Of a stretch of 64,000 nucleotides of DNA, positions 1 to 6,957 are shown in pieces. A program made the translations under genes and the position numbers. Under the pieces are notes generated by a model. It saw only the letters and a list, made by a program, of their open reading frames with translations. It ran no database searches and was not told the origin of the DNA. The stretch comes from Thiotrichaceae bacterium UBA4486 (GTDB taxonomy: Bacteria > Pseudomonadota > Gammaproteobacteria > Eutrophobiales > Eutrophobiaceae). The DNA lies in NCBI GenBank assembly GCA_002389045.1, contig DGNS01000005.1:44288-108287 (forward strand), in the 5' to 3' direction. Within the stretch, counting starts at the first letter, position 1, and the number at the start of each line of letters is the position of its first letter.

Positions 1-69
1 CAAAAATTTATGCAACGTTAGGGTAGACAATGGCAGCACATCACAACCCGGTGCGACGGTAGTTTCCGA

Positions 70-639
70 ATGCCTGAAACACCGTCTGATGAAGATCTGA
101 TGATGAGCTACCGTAGAGGCGATGCGGCAGCGTTTGCCGAGCTTTACCGACGCAACAAGGACGGTCTGTTTCGCTTCATCCTCAGGCAATGTCAGTCCCG
201 GGCCATTGCCGAGGAGTTATTCCAGGATGTATGGATGAAGCTGATCAGGGCAAGACACCGCTACCGGCCGTCCGCCGGTTTCAGGACGTATTTGTTCGGG
301 ATTGCGCGGCACCGCCTTATCGATCACTATCGTCAGGCCGGTCGTACAGTGACCTCAGTGGCTGTCAATGACGGACAGCACGTCGTTGAGCAAGCGGCGC
401 CGGTGCAGCAGCAGCCGGATCACCAGGCGCAGATGCAGGAAACCCTGTCGGCCCTGGTACAGGCCGTGGAGGCATTGCCGCCGGAACAACGCGAGGTTTT
501 TCTGCTCCGCGAGGAGGCCGGTCTGTCGGTAGATGACATTGCCAGGGTTGTAGAGATTAACGCCGAGGCCGCGAAAAGTCGCCTGCGCTATGCTCTGAAG
601 AAAATTCGTTCCGCCATGGTGAGCAAGCTTGAACACTAG
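70..639 (+). CDS. ECF-type RNA polymerase sigma factor
   Basis: A 189-residue sigma-70 family protein of the short (ECF) kind. Region 2 lies at about residues 10-95, with the usual AEELFQDVW helix and a FRTYLFGIARHRLIDHYR stretch that contacts the -10 element. Region 4 lies at about 125-185 and ends in a helix-turn-helix (LSVDDIARVVEINAEAAKSR) that reads the -35 element. Length and domain order are normal for the family. The 3' end overlaps the next gene by 11 bases, so sigma factor and membrane partner are probably translated together. The regulon cannot be told from this window. Family assignment is firm; the signal sensed is unknown. Confidence 0.93.
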   Translation: MPETPSDEDLMMSYRRGDAAAFAELYRRNKDGLFRFILRQCQSRAIAEELFQDVWMKLIRARHRYRPSAGFRTYLFGIARHRLIDHYRQAGRTVTSVAVNDGQHVVEQAAPVQQQPDHQAQMQETLSALVQAVEALPPEQREVFLLREEAGLSVDDIARVVEINAEAAKSRLRYALKKIRSAMVSKLEH

Positions 640-1471
640 AAATCACGACCTTGATAATGGTGAATTCGCGGACGAGAGTCGCGAAATTTCCAGCGCCTAT
701 GCCCGGGAATCCCGTGAACAGCCAACAGAGCATATTGATGAGGTCATACTGGCCGCCAGTCGCAAGGCTGCGGGATCAAGGCCGGGTTTCGCCTGCGTTC
801 CTTTCAGTACGTCCTGGCAGGGACCGGTGTCGATTGCCGCGGTCCTGGTGCTGTCCGTGGGCCTGGTTATTACACTCCAGCAATACTCCGGTGAGGGTGG
901 TCCGGTTGATAAACCCGCAACGCTGTACGATTCGGACGCTGGTGTTACAGAATCGATTACAGCGTCCTCATCCGGATCGATAACATCGGAAATGCTGGCT
1001 GAATCTCCGGCGACTGGTCCAGCCATGCCTGAAACACAAATCAACGCTGGGCCGGATACGACCAGGGTGATTTCACAGCAGTCCGAGCCGGTGTCTGATA
1101 CGTCAATCGTGCAAACAATGGGGGAGGAAGTAGAGTTCCTGCAGGAAGATATTGCCGGACTGCAACGCAACCGGCAGGAACTGGAACGTGAAAGATTGTT
1201 ACTGAAGCGTGAAATTGCCAGGGTAGAAGCCCGGCAAAAAGTATTGCGGGAAGAAATCTATGCATCCGTGACTATCGAGGGCACGCGAGCGCAGATGTCA
1301 TGGCTGACACACATACGCAATCTCCGTGTGAACGGTGCGGATGCTCTGGCCCGTTCCAACCTTCGCGACTTCAATGCTGAATACCCGGATTATCCACGTT
1401 ACTTGCTGGAAGACTTATTAACACCTGAATTCGTTTATCGGGTCCTTGAAGGCAATCCGGATGCTCAATGA
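629..1471 (+). CDS. Putative membrane anti-sigma partner with periplasmic coiled coil
   Basis: A 280-residue protein starting at TTG inside the end of the sigma gene. Residues 1-62 are polar and charged and would be cytoplasmic. One hydrophobic helix follows at about 66-83. A Ser/Thr/Pro-rich linker leads to a strong coiled coil at about 167-211 (many Glu, Arg and Leu in heptads). A C-terminal segment of about 65 residues is rich in Leu and aromatic residues. There is no HxxxCxxC zinc anti-sigma motif. Overlap with an ECF sigma gene and the single-helix topology suggest an anti-sigma factor. That role is inferred from position; no family is recognised with confidence. Confidence 0.6.
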   Translation: MNTRNHDLDNGEFADESREISSAYARESREQPTEHIDEVILAASRKAAGSRPGFACVPFSTSWQGPVSIAAVLVLSVGLVITLQQYSGEGGPVDKPATLYDSDAGVTESITASSSGSITSEMLAESPATGPAMPETQINAGPDTTRVISQQSEPVSDTSIVQTMGEEVEFLQEDIAGLQRNRQELERERLLLKREIARVEARQKVLREEIYASVTIEGTRAQMSWLTHIRNLRVNGADALARSNLRDFNAEYPDYPRYLLEDLLTPEFVYRVLEGNPDAQ

Positions 1472-1532
1472 TCCATTCGCACTTGCAACAGCTTTGTTGT
1501 AGGATTCGCTTTTTTAACGTGATATCAATCAT

Positions 1533-2378
1533 ATGCGTCTTAAAGGTAAGGAATTTTTTAAGTGGAATCAGAAGGCGATTACCCTGCTGGGCATGTCCGG
1601 CGTGGGGAAAACGCGCCTTGCCTGCCTGTTACGCAATCACAACTGGTTCCATTTCTCCGGCGATTATCGTATTGGTACGCGTTATCTGGACGAGCCTATC
1701 CTGGATAATATCAAGCAACAGGCCATGCAGGTGCCGTTTCTGTGCGAGTTGCTTCGATCGGACTCCATCCACATTGAAAATAACCTGAGTGTCGATAATC
1801 TGAAGCCGGTGTCGAGTTTCCTGGGGAAACTGGGCAATCCGGAATACGGCGGTATCGGGCTTAAGGAATTCAAGCGGCGCCAGTTGCTGCACAGGGAAGC
1901 CGAGATCGCCGCCATGAAAGACGTGCCGGAATTCATCGGCAAGGCCAGGACCATCTATGGTTACGATCACTTCGTAAACGATGCCGGCGGCAGCCTGTGC
2001 GAACTGGATGACAACGAGGTTCTGGAAGTGCTGGCCGAACATACACTGATCCTTTATATCAAGGCGACGGATCAGGATGAGCTCGATCTCATGCATCGCG
2101 CCGAAACCGATCCGAAACCGCTGTATTACCGGGATGATTTTCTGGAAGAACAGCTGGAGATCTATATGCAGGCAAGGAAGTTCCGTTTTTCTGCGCAAAT
2201 CAATCCTGACGAATTCGTACGCTGGGTTTTTCCGCGCTTGTTTCGCGCCCGCATACCGCGTTATGAACACATTGCCGGCGAATACGGCTATACCATTTCG
2301 TCAGAATCCATCGCCAATATACGTTCCGAGATGGAATTCCTGGATCTGATTTATAATACCCTGGAAACACAGGACTGA
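1533..2378 (+). CDS. P-loop ATPase-like protein paired with metA
   Basis: A 281-residue cytoplasmic protein with a Walker A motif GMSGVGKT at residues 20-27, close to the N-terminus as in P-loop kinases. The rest is acidic and mixed alpha/beta, with LYIKAT near the middle as a likely core strand. No second enzymatic domain is seen. It ends 4 bases before metA, so the two are very likely cotranscribed. The substrate is unknown; a nucleotide-dependent role tied to methionine synthesis is a guess from position. The start is ATG at 1533; a Shine-Dalgarno sequence is not obvious there. Confidence 0.7.
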   Translation: MRLKGKEFFKWNQKAITLLGMSGVGKTRLACLLRNHNWFHFSGDYRIGTRYLDEPILDNIKQQAMQVPFLCELLRSDSIHIENNLSVDNLKPVSSFLGKLGNPEYGGIGLKEFKRRQLLHREAEIAAMKDVPEFIGKARTIYGYDHFVNDAGGSLCELDDNEVLEVLAEHTLILYIKATDQDELDLMHRAETDPKPLYYRDDFLEEQLEIYMQARKFRFSAQINPDEFVRWVFPRLFRARIPRYEHIAGEYGYTISSESIANIRSEMEFLDLIYNTLETQD

Positions 2379-2382
2379 AGCC

Positions 2383-3450
2383 ATGCCGCTGGTTGCCAAC
2401 ACTGACCTGCCAAGCTTTGAACGTTTGCGCAATGAGGGTGAAACGGTCATCCCCGAACAGGAAGCCCTGCACCAGGATATCCGAGAATTACACATCGGTT
2501 TGTTAAACATGATGCCCGACAAGGCTCTGGCCGCCACGGAACGCCAGTTTTTCCGCCTGGTCGGTGAGAGCAACCAGATTGCCCAGTTCTATGTACATCC
2601 GTTTACCCTGGACGGATTGCAGCGCAGCCCCGAGGGGCAGGCTTATGTCGACCGCTATTATGAAAAATTTTCCGATGTTCGTGATGCCGGTCTGGATGCC
2701 CTGATCATCACCGGAGCCAATGTCGTCGGGCGGGAACTATCGGTACAGCCGTTCTGGAAACCGTTGATCGAAATTATCGACTGGGCCTATGACAATGTAA
2801 CATCCACCTTATGTTCCTGTCTGGCCACCCATGCGGTGTTGCAGTTTCGCTTTGGCGTGAATCGCCGGGCCCTGCCGGAGAAACGCTGGGGTGTTTTTAC
2901 GCATAACGTTGTCGACAAATACCATCCCCTGACCACAGGTATGAACACCGTGTTTGACGTACCGCATTCACGATTTAACCAGATTGATAATATCCAGTTC
3001 CGAGAAGCGGAACTCAAGGTCCTGGTGGAGAGTGATGTGGCCGGGGTGCACCTTGCGGTCAGCAACGACGGGCTGAGGCTGGTTTTTTTCCAGGGACATC
3101 CGGAATATGATGTCATCAGCCTGATGAAGGAATACAAACGTGAAGTCGGTCGCTTTATTGATGGTGAACGTGACGACTACCCGGTATTTCCGGAAAATTA
3201 TTTTGACGATCAATCAAGTGCCATTCTCGAAGAATACCGTGACCGCGTGGAACGGGCCCGCTCCGGGAATCATCCTGTGGAAGAATTTCCGGAGGATTTG
3301 ATTGTCCCCCGCTTGCAGAACACCTGGCATGACAGTGCCGAGGCGGTCATCAATAACTGGATAGGCAAGGTCTACCAGACCACGCATGCGGACAGGCGCT
3401 TGCCATTTCGTGACGGCGTCGATCCGTCAGACCCTCTCGCCAGTTCCTGA
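2383..3450 (+). CDS. metA: Homoserine O-succinyltransferase
   Basis: A 355-residue member of the MetA family, which acylates homoserine as the first committed step of methionine synthesis. The N-terminal HIGLLNMMPDKALAATERQF stretch is the family hallmark. The nucleophile is probably Cys146 in the TLCSCLATHA strand, aligned with the active cysteine of E. coli MetA (TLFVCWAVQA). The HPEYD motif near residue 240 supplies the catalytic His and Glu neighbourhood. It is longer than E. coli MetA (309 residues) by a C-terminal tail. The preferred acyl donor, succinyl- or acetyl-CoA, cannot be read safely from the sequence. Confidence 0.9.
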   Translation: MPLVANTDLPSFERLRNEGETVIPEQEALHQDIRELHIGLLNMMPDKALAATERQFFRLVGESNQIAQFYVHPFTLDGLQRSPEGQAYVDRYYEKFSDVRDAGLDALIITGANVVGRELSVQPFWKPLIEIIDWAYDNVTSTLCSCLATHAVLQFRFGVNRRALPEKRWGVFTHNVVDKYHPLTTGMNTVFDVPHSRFNQIDNIQFREAELKVLVESDVAGVHLAVSNDGLRLVFFQGHPEYDVISLMKEYKREVGRFIDGERDDYPVFPENYFDDQSSAILEEYRDRVERARSGNHPVEEFPEDLIVPRLQNTWHDSAEAVINNWIGKVYQTTHADRRLPFRDGVDPSDPLASS

Positions 3451-3472
3451 CCCGGAATAGCCAGCCGCTCCA

Positions 3473-3569
3473 GACCCTCAACAATTCCGGGAGTTCGAGT
3501 TTGAATGGACTGGAACATCCCGAATGACGAATTTGTCAGACAGTAATTGGTGCCGGATGAGGGACTCGA
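3473..3569. repeat. 97-bp direct repeat, copy 1 (contains tRNA-Thr 3' fragment)
   Basis: This 97-bp stretch is identical, base for base, to 3651-3747 (offset 178). Its right end repeats the last 22 bases of the tRNA-Thr gene including the encoded CCA. The remaining 75 bp is tRNA-flanking DNA. Just upstream, CCCGGAAT (3451-3458) can pair with ATTCCGGG inside this copy, which may form a weak terminator for metA. Confidence 0.9.
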
Positions 3570-3642
3570 CAATTTCGTCGGGAACGAAATTGGGAAAACC
3601 ATCAGGTTTTCCCGCAGGGCCCATGCCAGGGAAGGCATGGGT
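3570..3642. repeat. Three consecutive 8-9 bp stem-loops between the direct repeats
   Basis: Three perfect inverted repeats follow one another. CAATTTCGT/ACGAAATTG is at 3570-3592, GGGAAAACC/GGTTTTCCC at 3592-3613 and CCCATGCC/GGCATGGG at 3620-3641. Loops are 4-6 bases. They fill the unique spacer between the two 97-bp repeat copies. No coding sequence crosses them, and none has a proper T-tract. Confidence 0.75.
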
Positions 3643-3650
3643 CAGCTCTC

Positions 3651-3747
3651 GACCCTCAACAATTCCGGGAGTTCGAGTTTGAATGGACTGGAACATCCCG
3701 AATGACGAATTTGTCAGACAGTAATTGGTGCCGGATGAGGGACTCGA
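3651..3747. repeat. 97-bp direct repeat, copy 2 (runs into tRNA-Thr)
   Basis: Second identical copy. Its last 22 bases (3726-3747) are the true 3' end of the tRNA-Thr gene on the minus strand. It diverges from copy 1 at 3748. The arrangement resembles a tandem duplication or an attachment-site footprint at a tRNA 3' end. Confidence 0.9.
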
Positions 3748-3801
3748 ACTCTCGACCTACCGCTTACAAGGCGGGTGCTCTACCAACTGAGCTAATCCGG
3801 C
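3726..3801 (-). tRNA. tRNA-Thr (anticodon UGU)
   Basis: The minus strand folds as a 76-base cloverleaf. The acceptor stem is GCCGGAT paired with ATCCGGC, followed by A and an encoded CCA. The D arm carries AGCTCAGTTGGTAGAGC. The anticodon loop CTTGTAA gives anticodon TGT, reading ACA threonine codons. The T arm contains GTTCGAGTC. All conserved positions are present. Confidence 0.96.
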
Positions 3802-4281
3802 AGTGAAAACAGTCTCATGACCTGATCATCAAGGCGCGAATTTATACACAGGTTGATTCCCTGATGCAAGGTATTGACAAGGGCTATGCTGCAAAACAGA
3901 CAGTGACAGTCGATGATATGTGCCGTTCAGATGATTCACAATATAACAGCTTAATACTCATATTATTCAAGAGGTTCGAATAAATCCGGATTGATCATTC
4001 CATAATGCGCCAGCCAGGGTGATTGTCTGTAAAATTCCTGCGACAGTATGCAAATACAACTTTTATTATTTCATCGAGGTGCTCAAAGCCCGGTGCGCCA
4101 ATTGATTAAACTTTCATGTGAGTGATCGAAAGAGGCCGATGACTGTCTTCAGATTCACCGTTGATTTCATTAGTTTACTGAGGTTTTACCTGTTAATCAT
4201 GGGAATGAACCGGTTTATGGTACTGCGCTGTGATTATCACGATTTGTACAAAAATTATCAATTTAATCAATAAGTTAAATG

Positions 4282-4298
4282 TGTCGAAAAATTTTACA
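4282..4298 (+). promoter_or_regulatory. Near-palindromic upstream activator site, copy 1
   Basis: TGTCGAAAAATTTTACA is a near-palindrome about 195 bases upstream of the sigma-54 promoter. A close relative lies at 4415-4431, matching at TCGAAAA and TTTACA. Paired distal sites are what an enhancer-binding protein of the NtrC family needs. Which regulator binds is not shown; PrsR, linked to PEP-CTERM regulons, is the natural candidate. Confidence 0.5.
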
Positions 4299-4414
4299 TG
4301 ACAAGATTTATTTTCCGGCAATGATTCTGTAGCTATCTGATTGTAAAATCTAGGTTTTTAATATGAATTAGAGGAATAATCAGGTCTTCAAATGTTGTAA
4401 GTGTCTTTTAATAG

Positions 4415-4431
4415 CGTCGAAAAGCTTTACA
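4415..4431 (+). promoter_or_regulatory. Near-palindromic upstream activator site, copy 2
   Basis: CGTCGAAAAGCTTTACA is the second copy of the element at 4282-4298. It sits about 60 bases upstream of the -24 element, a typical enhancer distance. Confidence 0.5.
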
Positions 4432-4492
4432 TATTTTGAATATGCTAAACGTTATGTAATTCATATTATTGATTTAAAAGTATAAATTATAA

Positions 4493-4508
4493 TGGCAGGA
4501 TAATTGCA
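4493..4508 (+). promoter_or_regulatory. Sigma-54 (-24/-12) promoter for the PEP-CTERM gene
   Basis: TGGCAGGATAATTGCA matches the sigma-54 consensus TGGCACR-N4-TTGCW with correct GG to GC spacing. It is 55 bases before the GTG start of the PEP-CTERM gene. PEP-CTERM genes are known to be driven by sigma-54 with the PrsK/PrsR two-component system, so sequence and context agree. Confidence 0.8.
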
Positions 4509-4562
4509 TTATTAATATTGCGAAGTTTTTAAAAATCAATAACCCAAGGTTTAAAAGTAAAA

Positions 4563-5327
4563 GTGGCAAAATTCATCAGGTTGGCAACCGGTTTTTTCCT
4601 GGCAGGGCTTTCGGGCCTTGCGTACGGCATACCTGCGCTGCAATTGAATATCGAGGGTGGTTTTTATGATACCACAGATGAAACCATCGTCACGGCTGAC
4701 GACGTTTTCACCCTGGATGCATTTGCATGGGCCAATAAATTCAGTATTGATGACGATCAGCCGGTCTATCTGGCAGTGGCCATTACCCCGAAGCAGGAAA
4801 ATAATCTGCCCGATATCGGCAGCTTTGTCATCGATGGCACTTCCTATTCAATTTCTGACCTGATTTTCGGGACCCCACCGATAGAAAACGGTGAGGCTAT
4901 CTTCGACGGCGGGGACCTGGGACAACACGGTATTTTTGACACCTATTTCCTGGAACTCGAATTCTTCTTTGATGCTGCAATGACTGTTGCTGCCTTCAAC
5001 ACACAGGATGATGCCGGCAAGATACCGACACCGGCGACCGGTGACCCGAAAGATCTCATGTACATGGCCCAGTTCGAAATTGATACCAGCGGATTACTGG
5101 AAGGGTTTGAATTGCATTTTGATCTCTACAACACCCATGTTAAGAACAGCAAGAATTGCACCAGTGTGGATGACTGTGATTTTGATATTGATGATTTCGC
5201 GCCCTTCTCCCATGATGCCGGCACAGTCAGCGTACCGGAACCTCATAATCTTGCCCTGTTGGGCATGGGATTATTGATACTCGGCAGCGTATCACTGAAA
5301 AGGCGATCAGCGTATAGTGTACAATGA
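4563..5327 (+). CDS. PEP-CTERM sorting-domain protein
   Basis: A 254-residue exported protein. An N-terminal signal peptide (about residues 1-21) precedes an acidic beta-rich region with many Asp and Phe residues and one cysteine pair near 199-205. The C-terminus carries the PEP-CTERM tripartite signal: VPEP at 224-227, a hydrophobic helix, then KRR. Such proteins are processed by an exosortase and are associated with exopolysaccharide and floc formation. No exosortase or polysaccharide locus lies in this window, so it must be elsewhere. The start is GTG. The function of the mature domain is unknown. Confidence 0.88.
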   Translation: MAKFIRLATGFFLAGLSGLAYGIPALQLNIEGGFYDTTDETIVTADDVFTLDAFAWANKFSIDDDQPVYLAVAITPKQENNLPDIGSFVIDGTSYSISDLIFGTPPIENGEAIFDGGDLGQHGIFDTYFLELEFFFDAAMTVAAFNTQDDAGKIPTPATGDPKDLMYMAQFEIDTSGLLEGFELHFDLYNTHVKNSKNCTSVDDCDFDIDDFAPFSHDAGTVSVPEPHNLALLGMGLLILGSVSLKRRSAYSVQ

Positions 5328-5432
5328 GCGGAAATGGTACTACTTTATTATTCAAGCCACTTCCGGACCCGTCTAGATATAAATACTGACAATCAAGCTC
5401 TACGAAAGCAGTTTTAAAAGTTAACAAATTAT

Positions 5433-5867
5433 CTATCTGGCGCTTTCCTCGTAACCCGCCTCATCCAGGGTTTTATCCAGGGCTTCCGGATCATAGCCGC
5501 TCAGCGGTTTCTCATTGATAACAACGGTTGGTACGCTTAACTTGCCGGCCACTTTGACCAGTTCGTCCTGCAGCTCCGGGTTATCCCGGACATTCTTTTC
5601 TTCCAGTTCCAGACCTTTTTCACTGAAATAGTTACGGATTTCATTACAGCCACGGCACTTGGGAACGAAGTAAAAAGCCACGTTGATTTCAGGTTTTTCC
5701 TTTTCTTTTGTACTCTTTTCCTCAACGATGGTAGTACCGTCCGGGCATTTATCAGCAAATGATACCCGGCCATGTTCATCCTCACACTTGAAGATTTTCA
5801 TGGCCGATACCTGGGGAGAAAGGACCAGCAGACCGGCTATAACGAGATAAGGGGTGAAATTTTTCAT
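5433..5867 (-). CDS. Periplasmic DUF4124 plus glutaredoxin-like protein
   Basis: A 144-residue exported protein. The signal peptide covers about residues 1-22. A short DUF4124-type segment follows at about 23-45 (KIFKCEDEHGRVSFADKCP). The second half is a glutaredoxin/thioredoxin fold with a CRGC redox pair at Cys71 and Cys74 and the SVPTVVI cis-proline strand near residue 110. A periplasmic thiol-disulfide role is likely. It diverges from another DUF4124 gene at 5963, suggesting a local duplication of the N-terminal module. Confidence 0.8.
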   Translation of the reverse strand: MKNFTPYLVIAGLLVLSPQVSAMKIFKCEDEHGRVSFADKCPDGTTIVEEKSTKEKEKPEINVAFYFVPKCRGCNEIRNYFSEKGLELEEKNVRDNPELQDELVKVAGKLSVPTVVINEKPLSGYDPEALDKTLDEAGYEESAR

Positions 5868-5962
5868 TGCGAGCTTTTCCTGAAAAGTATGATATATCTC
5901 TATGAAATAATGAATAATTTAATCTAGAATACAAATTATAGTAACAAATCGGTTATCTGCCC

Positions 5963-6439
5963 ATGAAAATTCGGACAATGTTGACACAGTACCCTGTTTG
6001 CAACCCGCTATTGCCCGGTTTGATAGCGTTTGCCCTGTGTTTGCCCGCGAGCGCCGCCATGTACAAATGGGTTGATGAAGACGGCAATGTCCATTATACG
6101 GAGACGAAGCCGGAAGGTGATATTGACGCCGAAGTGATCAGACCGCAGTCAAAAGCGGATAACACGGAACTGGAAAGAGAACGATCCGACCGCCTGGCGC
6201 GGGAAAAGGCCTACGAGGAGTACCGCAAGGAAAAGGAGAAAGAGCAGGAAGCGATTGCCAAACAGGAGGCCCTGCGGGAAAAAAACTGCAAGCAGTCAAA
6301 AGAACTGTTGGAGAAACTCAAAAGTCTACGCCGATTCAGAATCAAGGATGAGGAGGGCAATCCCAAGTGGGCTTCCAACGAAGAACACCAGGCCACCATC
6401 GATCGGGTTCAGCAAAACGTCAACGAGTTTTGTAAATAA
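5963..6439 (+). CDS. DUF4124 domain-containing exported protein
   Basis: A 158-residue protein with a signal peptide (about 1-31). A DUF4124 segment follows (MYKWVDEDGNVHYTETKPEG), then a highly charged alpha-helical region of about 80 residues rich in Glu, Lys and Arg, likely coiled coil. Two cysteines lie in the C-terminal half. The family is common in gammaproteobacteria and its function is not known. It ends about 37 bases before the converging pilE gene. Confidence 0.8.
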   Translation: MKIRTMLTQYPVCNPLLPGLIAFALCLPASAAMYKWVDEDGNVHYTETKPEGDIDAEVIRPQSKADNTELERERSDRLAREKAYEEYRKEKEKEQEAIAKQEALREKNCKQSKELLEKLKSLRRFRIKDEEGNPKWASNEEHQATIDRVQQNVNEFCK

Positions 6440-6475
6440 TAATCAGCAGGTCTGGTTCACGGACTCCGGCTCCTG

Positions 6476-6943
6476 TTACCAGCAATCTCTCACCGCCTGT
6501 TGCACCGAAGCACTGGCATTATTGGAGCAACTGGCTCCGGCCTTGATACATTTAACCCCGGTTGAGTTAATCGTCAATGCGCCGCACTCGGTGTCACTTG
6601 CCTGGTCGCCTGTTGGTGTTGCCTGCAGTGTAAAGGCAGTCGATGAGACTGCGGGCATGGTGATGTTATAGAATGTAGTGGTACCTTCCTTGGGTGATTT
6701 ATTGTAGGGAAGAGACACAGCAGTACCCCCGGTATCCTGATCGTAGCGGCCGTTCTCCGTAAAAAACCGTTCCATGTACTGGGCAAGTTCCAGCAGGTTC
6801 GCGCCTGCATCCACCCTTCGCGCCTTGGTGATATATTGTTTATAGGCCGGATACCCCACAGCCATCAGGATGGCGGCGATGGTCAGGACAATCATCAACT
6901 CTATCAGGGTAAATCCCCGTGATTTATGTATCGTTTTTTTCAT
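6476..6943 (-). CDS. pilE: Type IV pilin (PilE-like)
   Basis: A type IV pilin of 155 residues from the chosen ATG. The class III leader ends at RG before FTLIELMIVLTIAAILMAVGYPAY, the prepilin peptidase site plus hydrophobic N-terminal helix with Glu5. A disulfide-bonded D-region is formed by cysteines near the C-terminus (ACSN...RDCW region). It is the last gene of the minor-pilin operon, 14 bases after pilY1. An upstream in-frame ATG adds 11 residues, but the shorter leader fits pilins better. Confidence 0.9.
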   Translation of the reverse strand: MKKTIHKSRGFTLIELMIVLTIAAILMAVGYPAYKQYITKARRVDAGANLLELAQYMERFFTENGRYDQDTGGTAVSLPYNKSPKEGTTTFYNITMPAVSSTAFTLQATPTGDQASDTECGALTINSTGVKCIKAGASCSNNASASVQQAVRDCW

Positions 6944-6957
6944 TGATCTAACGCCTC

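Larger units (their letters stand above)
3802..4492. other. AT-rich non-coding interval upstream of the PEP-CTERM gene
   Basis: About 690 bases with no convincing gene on either strand. Base composition is clearly more AT-rich than the surrounding genes. The only structured elements I see are the two TCGAAAA-type near-palindromes listed separately and the sigma-54 element at its right end. Confidence 0.6.

Noticed and set aside
3473..3801. Second tRNA gene at 3548-3569
   Set aside because: Only the last 22 bases of the tRNA are repeated; the rest of the cloverleaf is absent.
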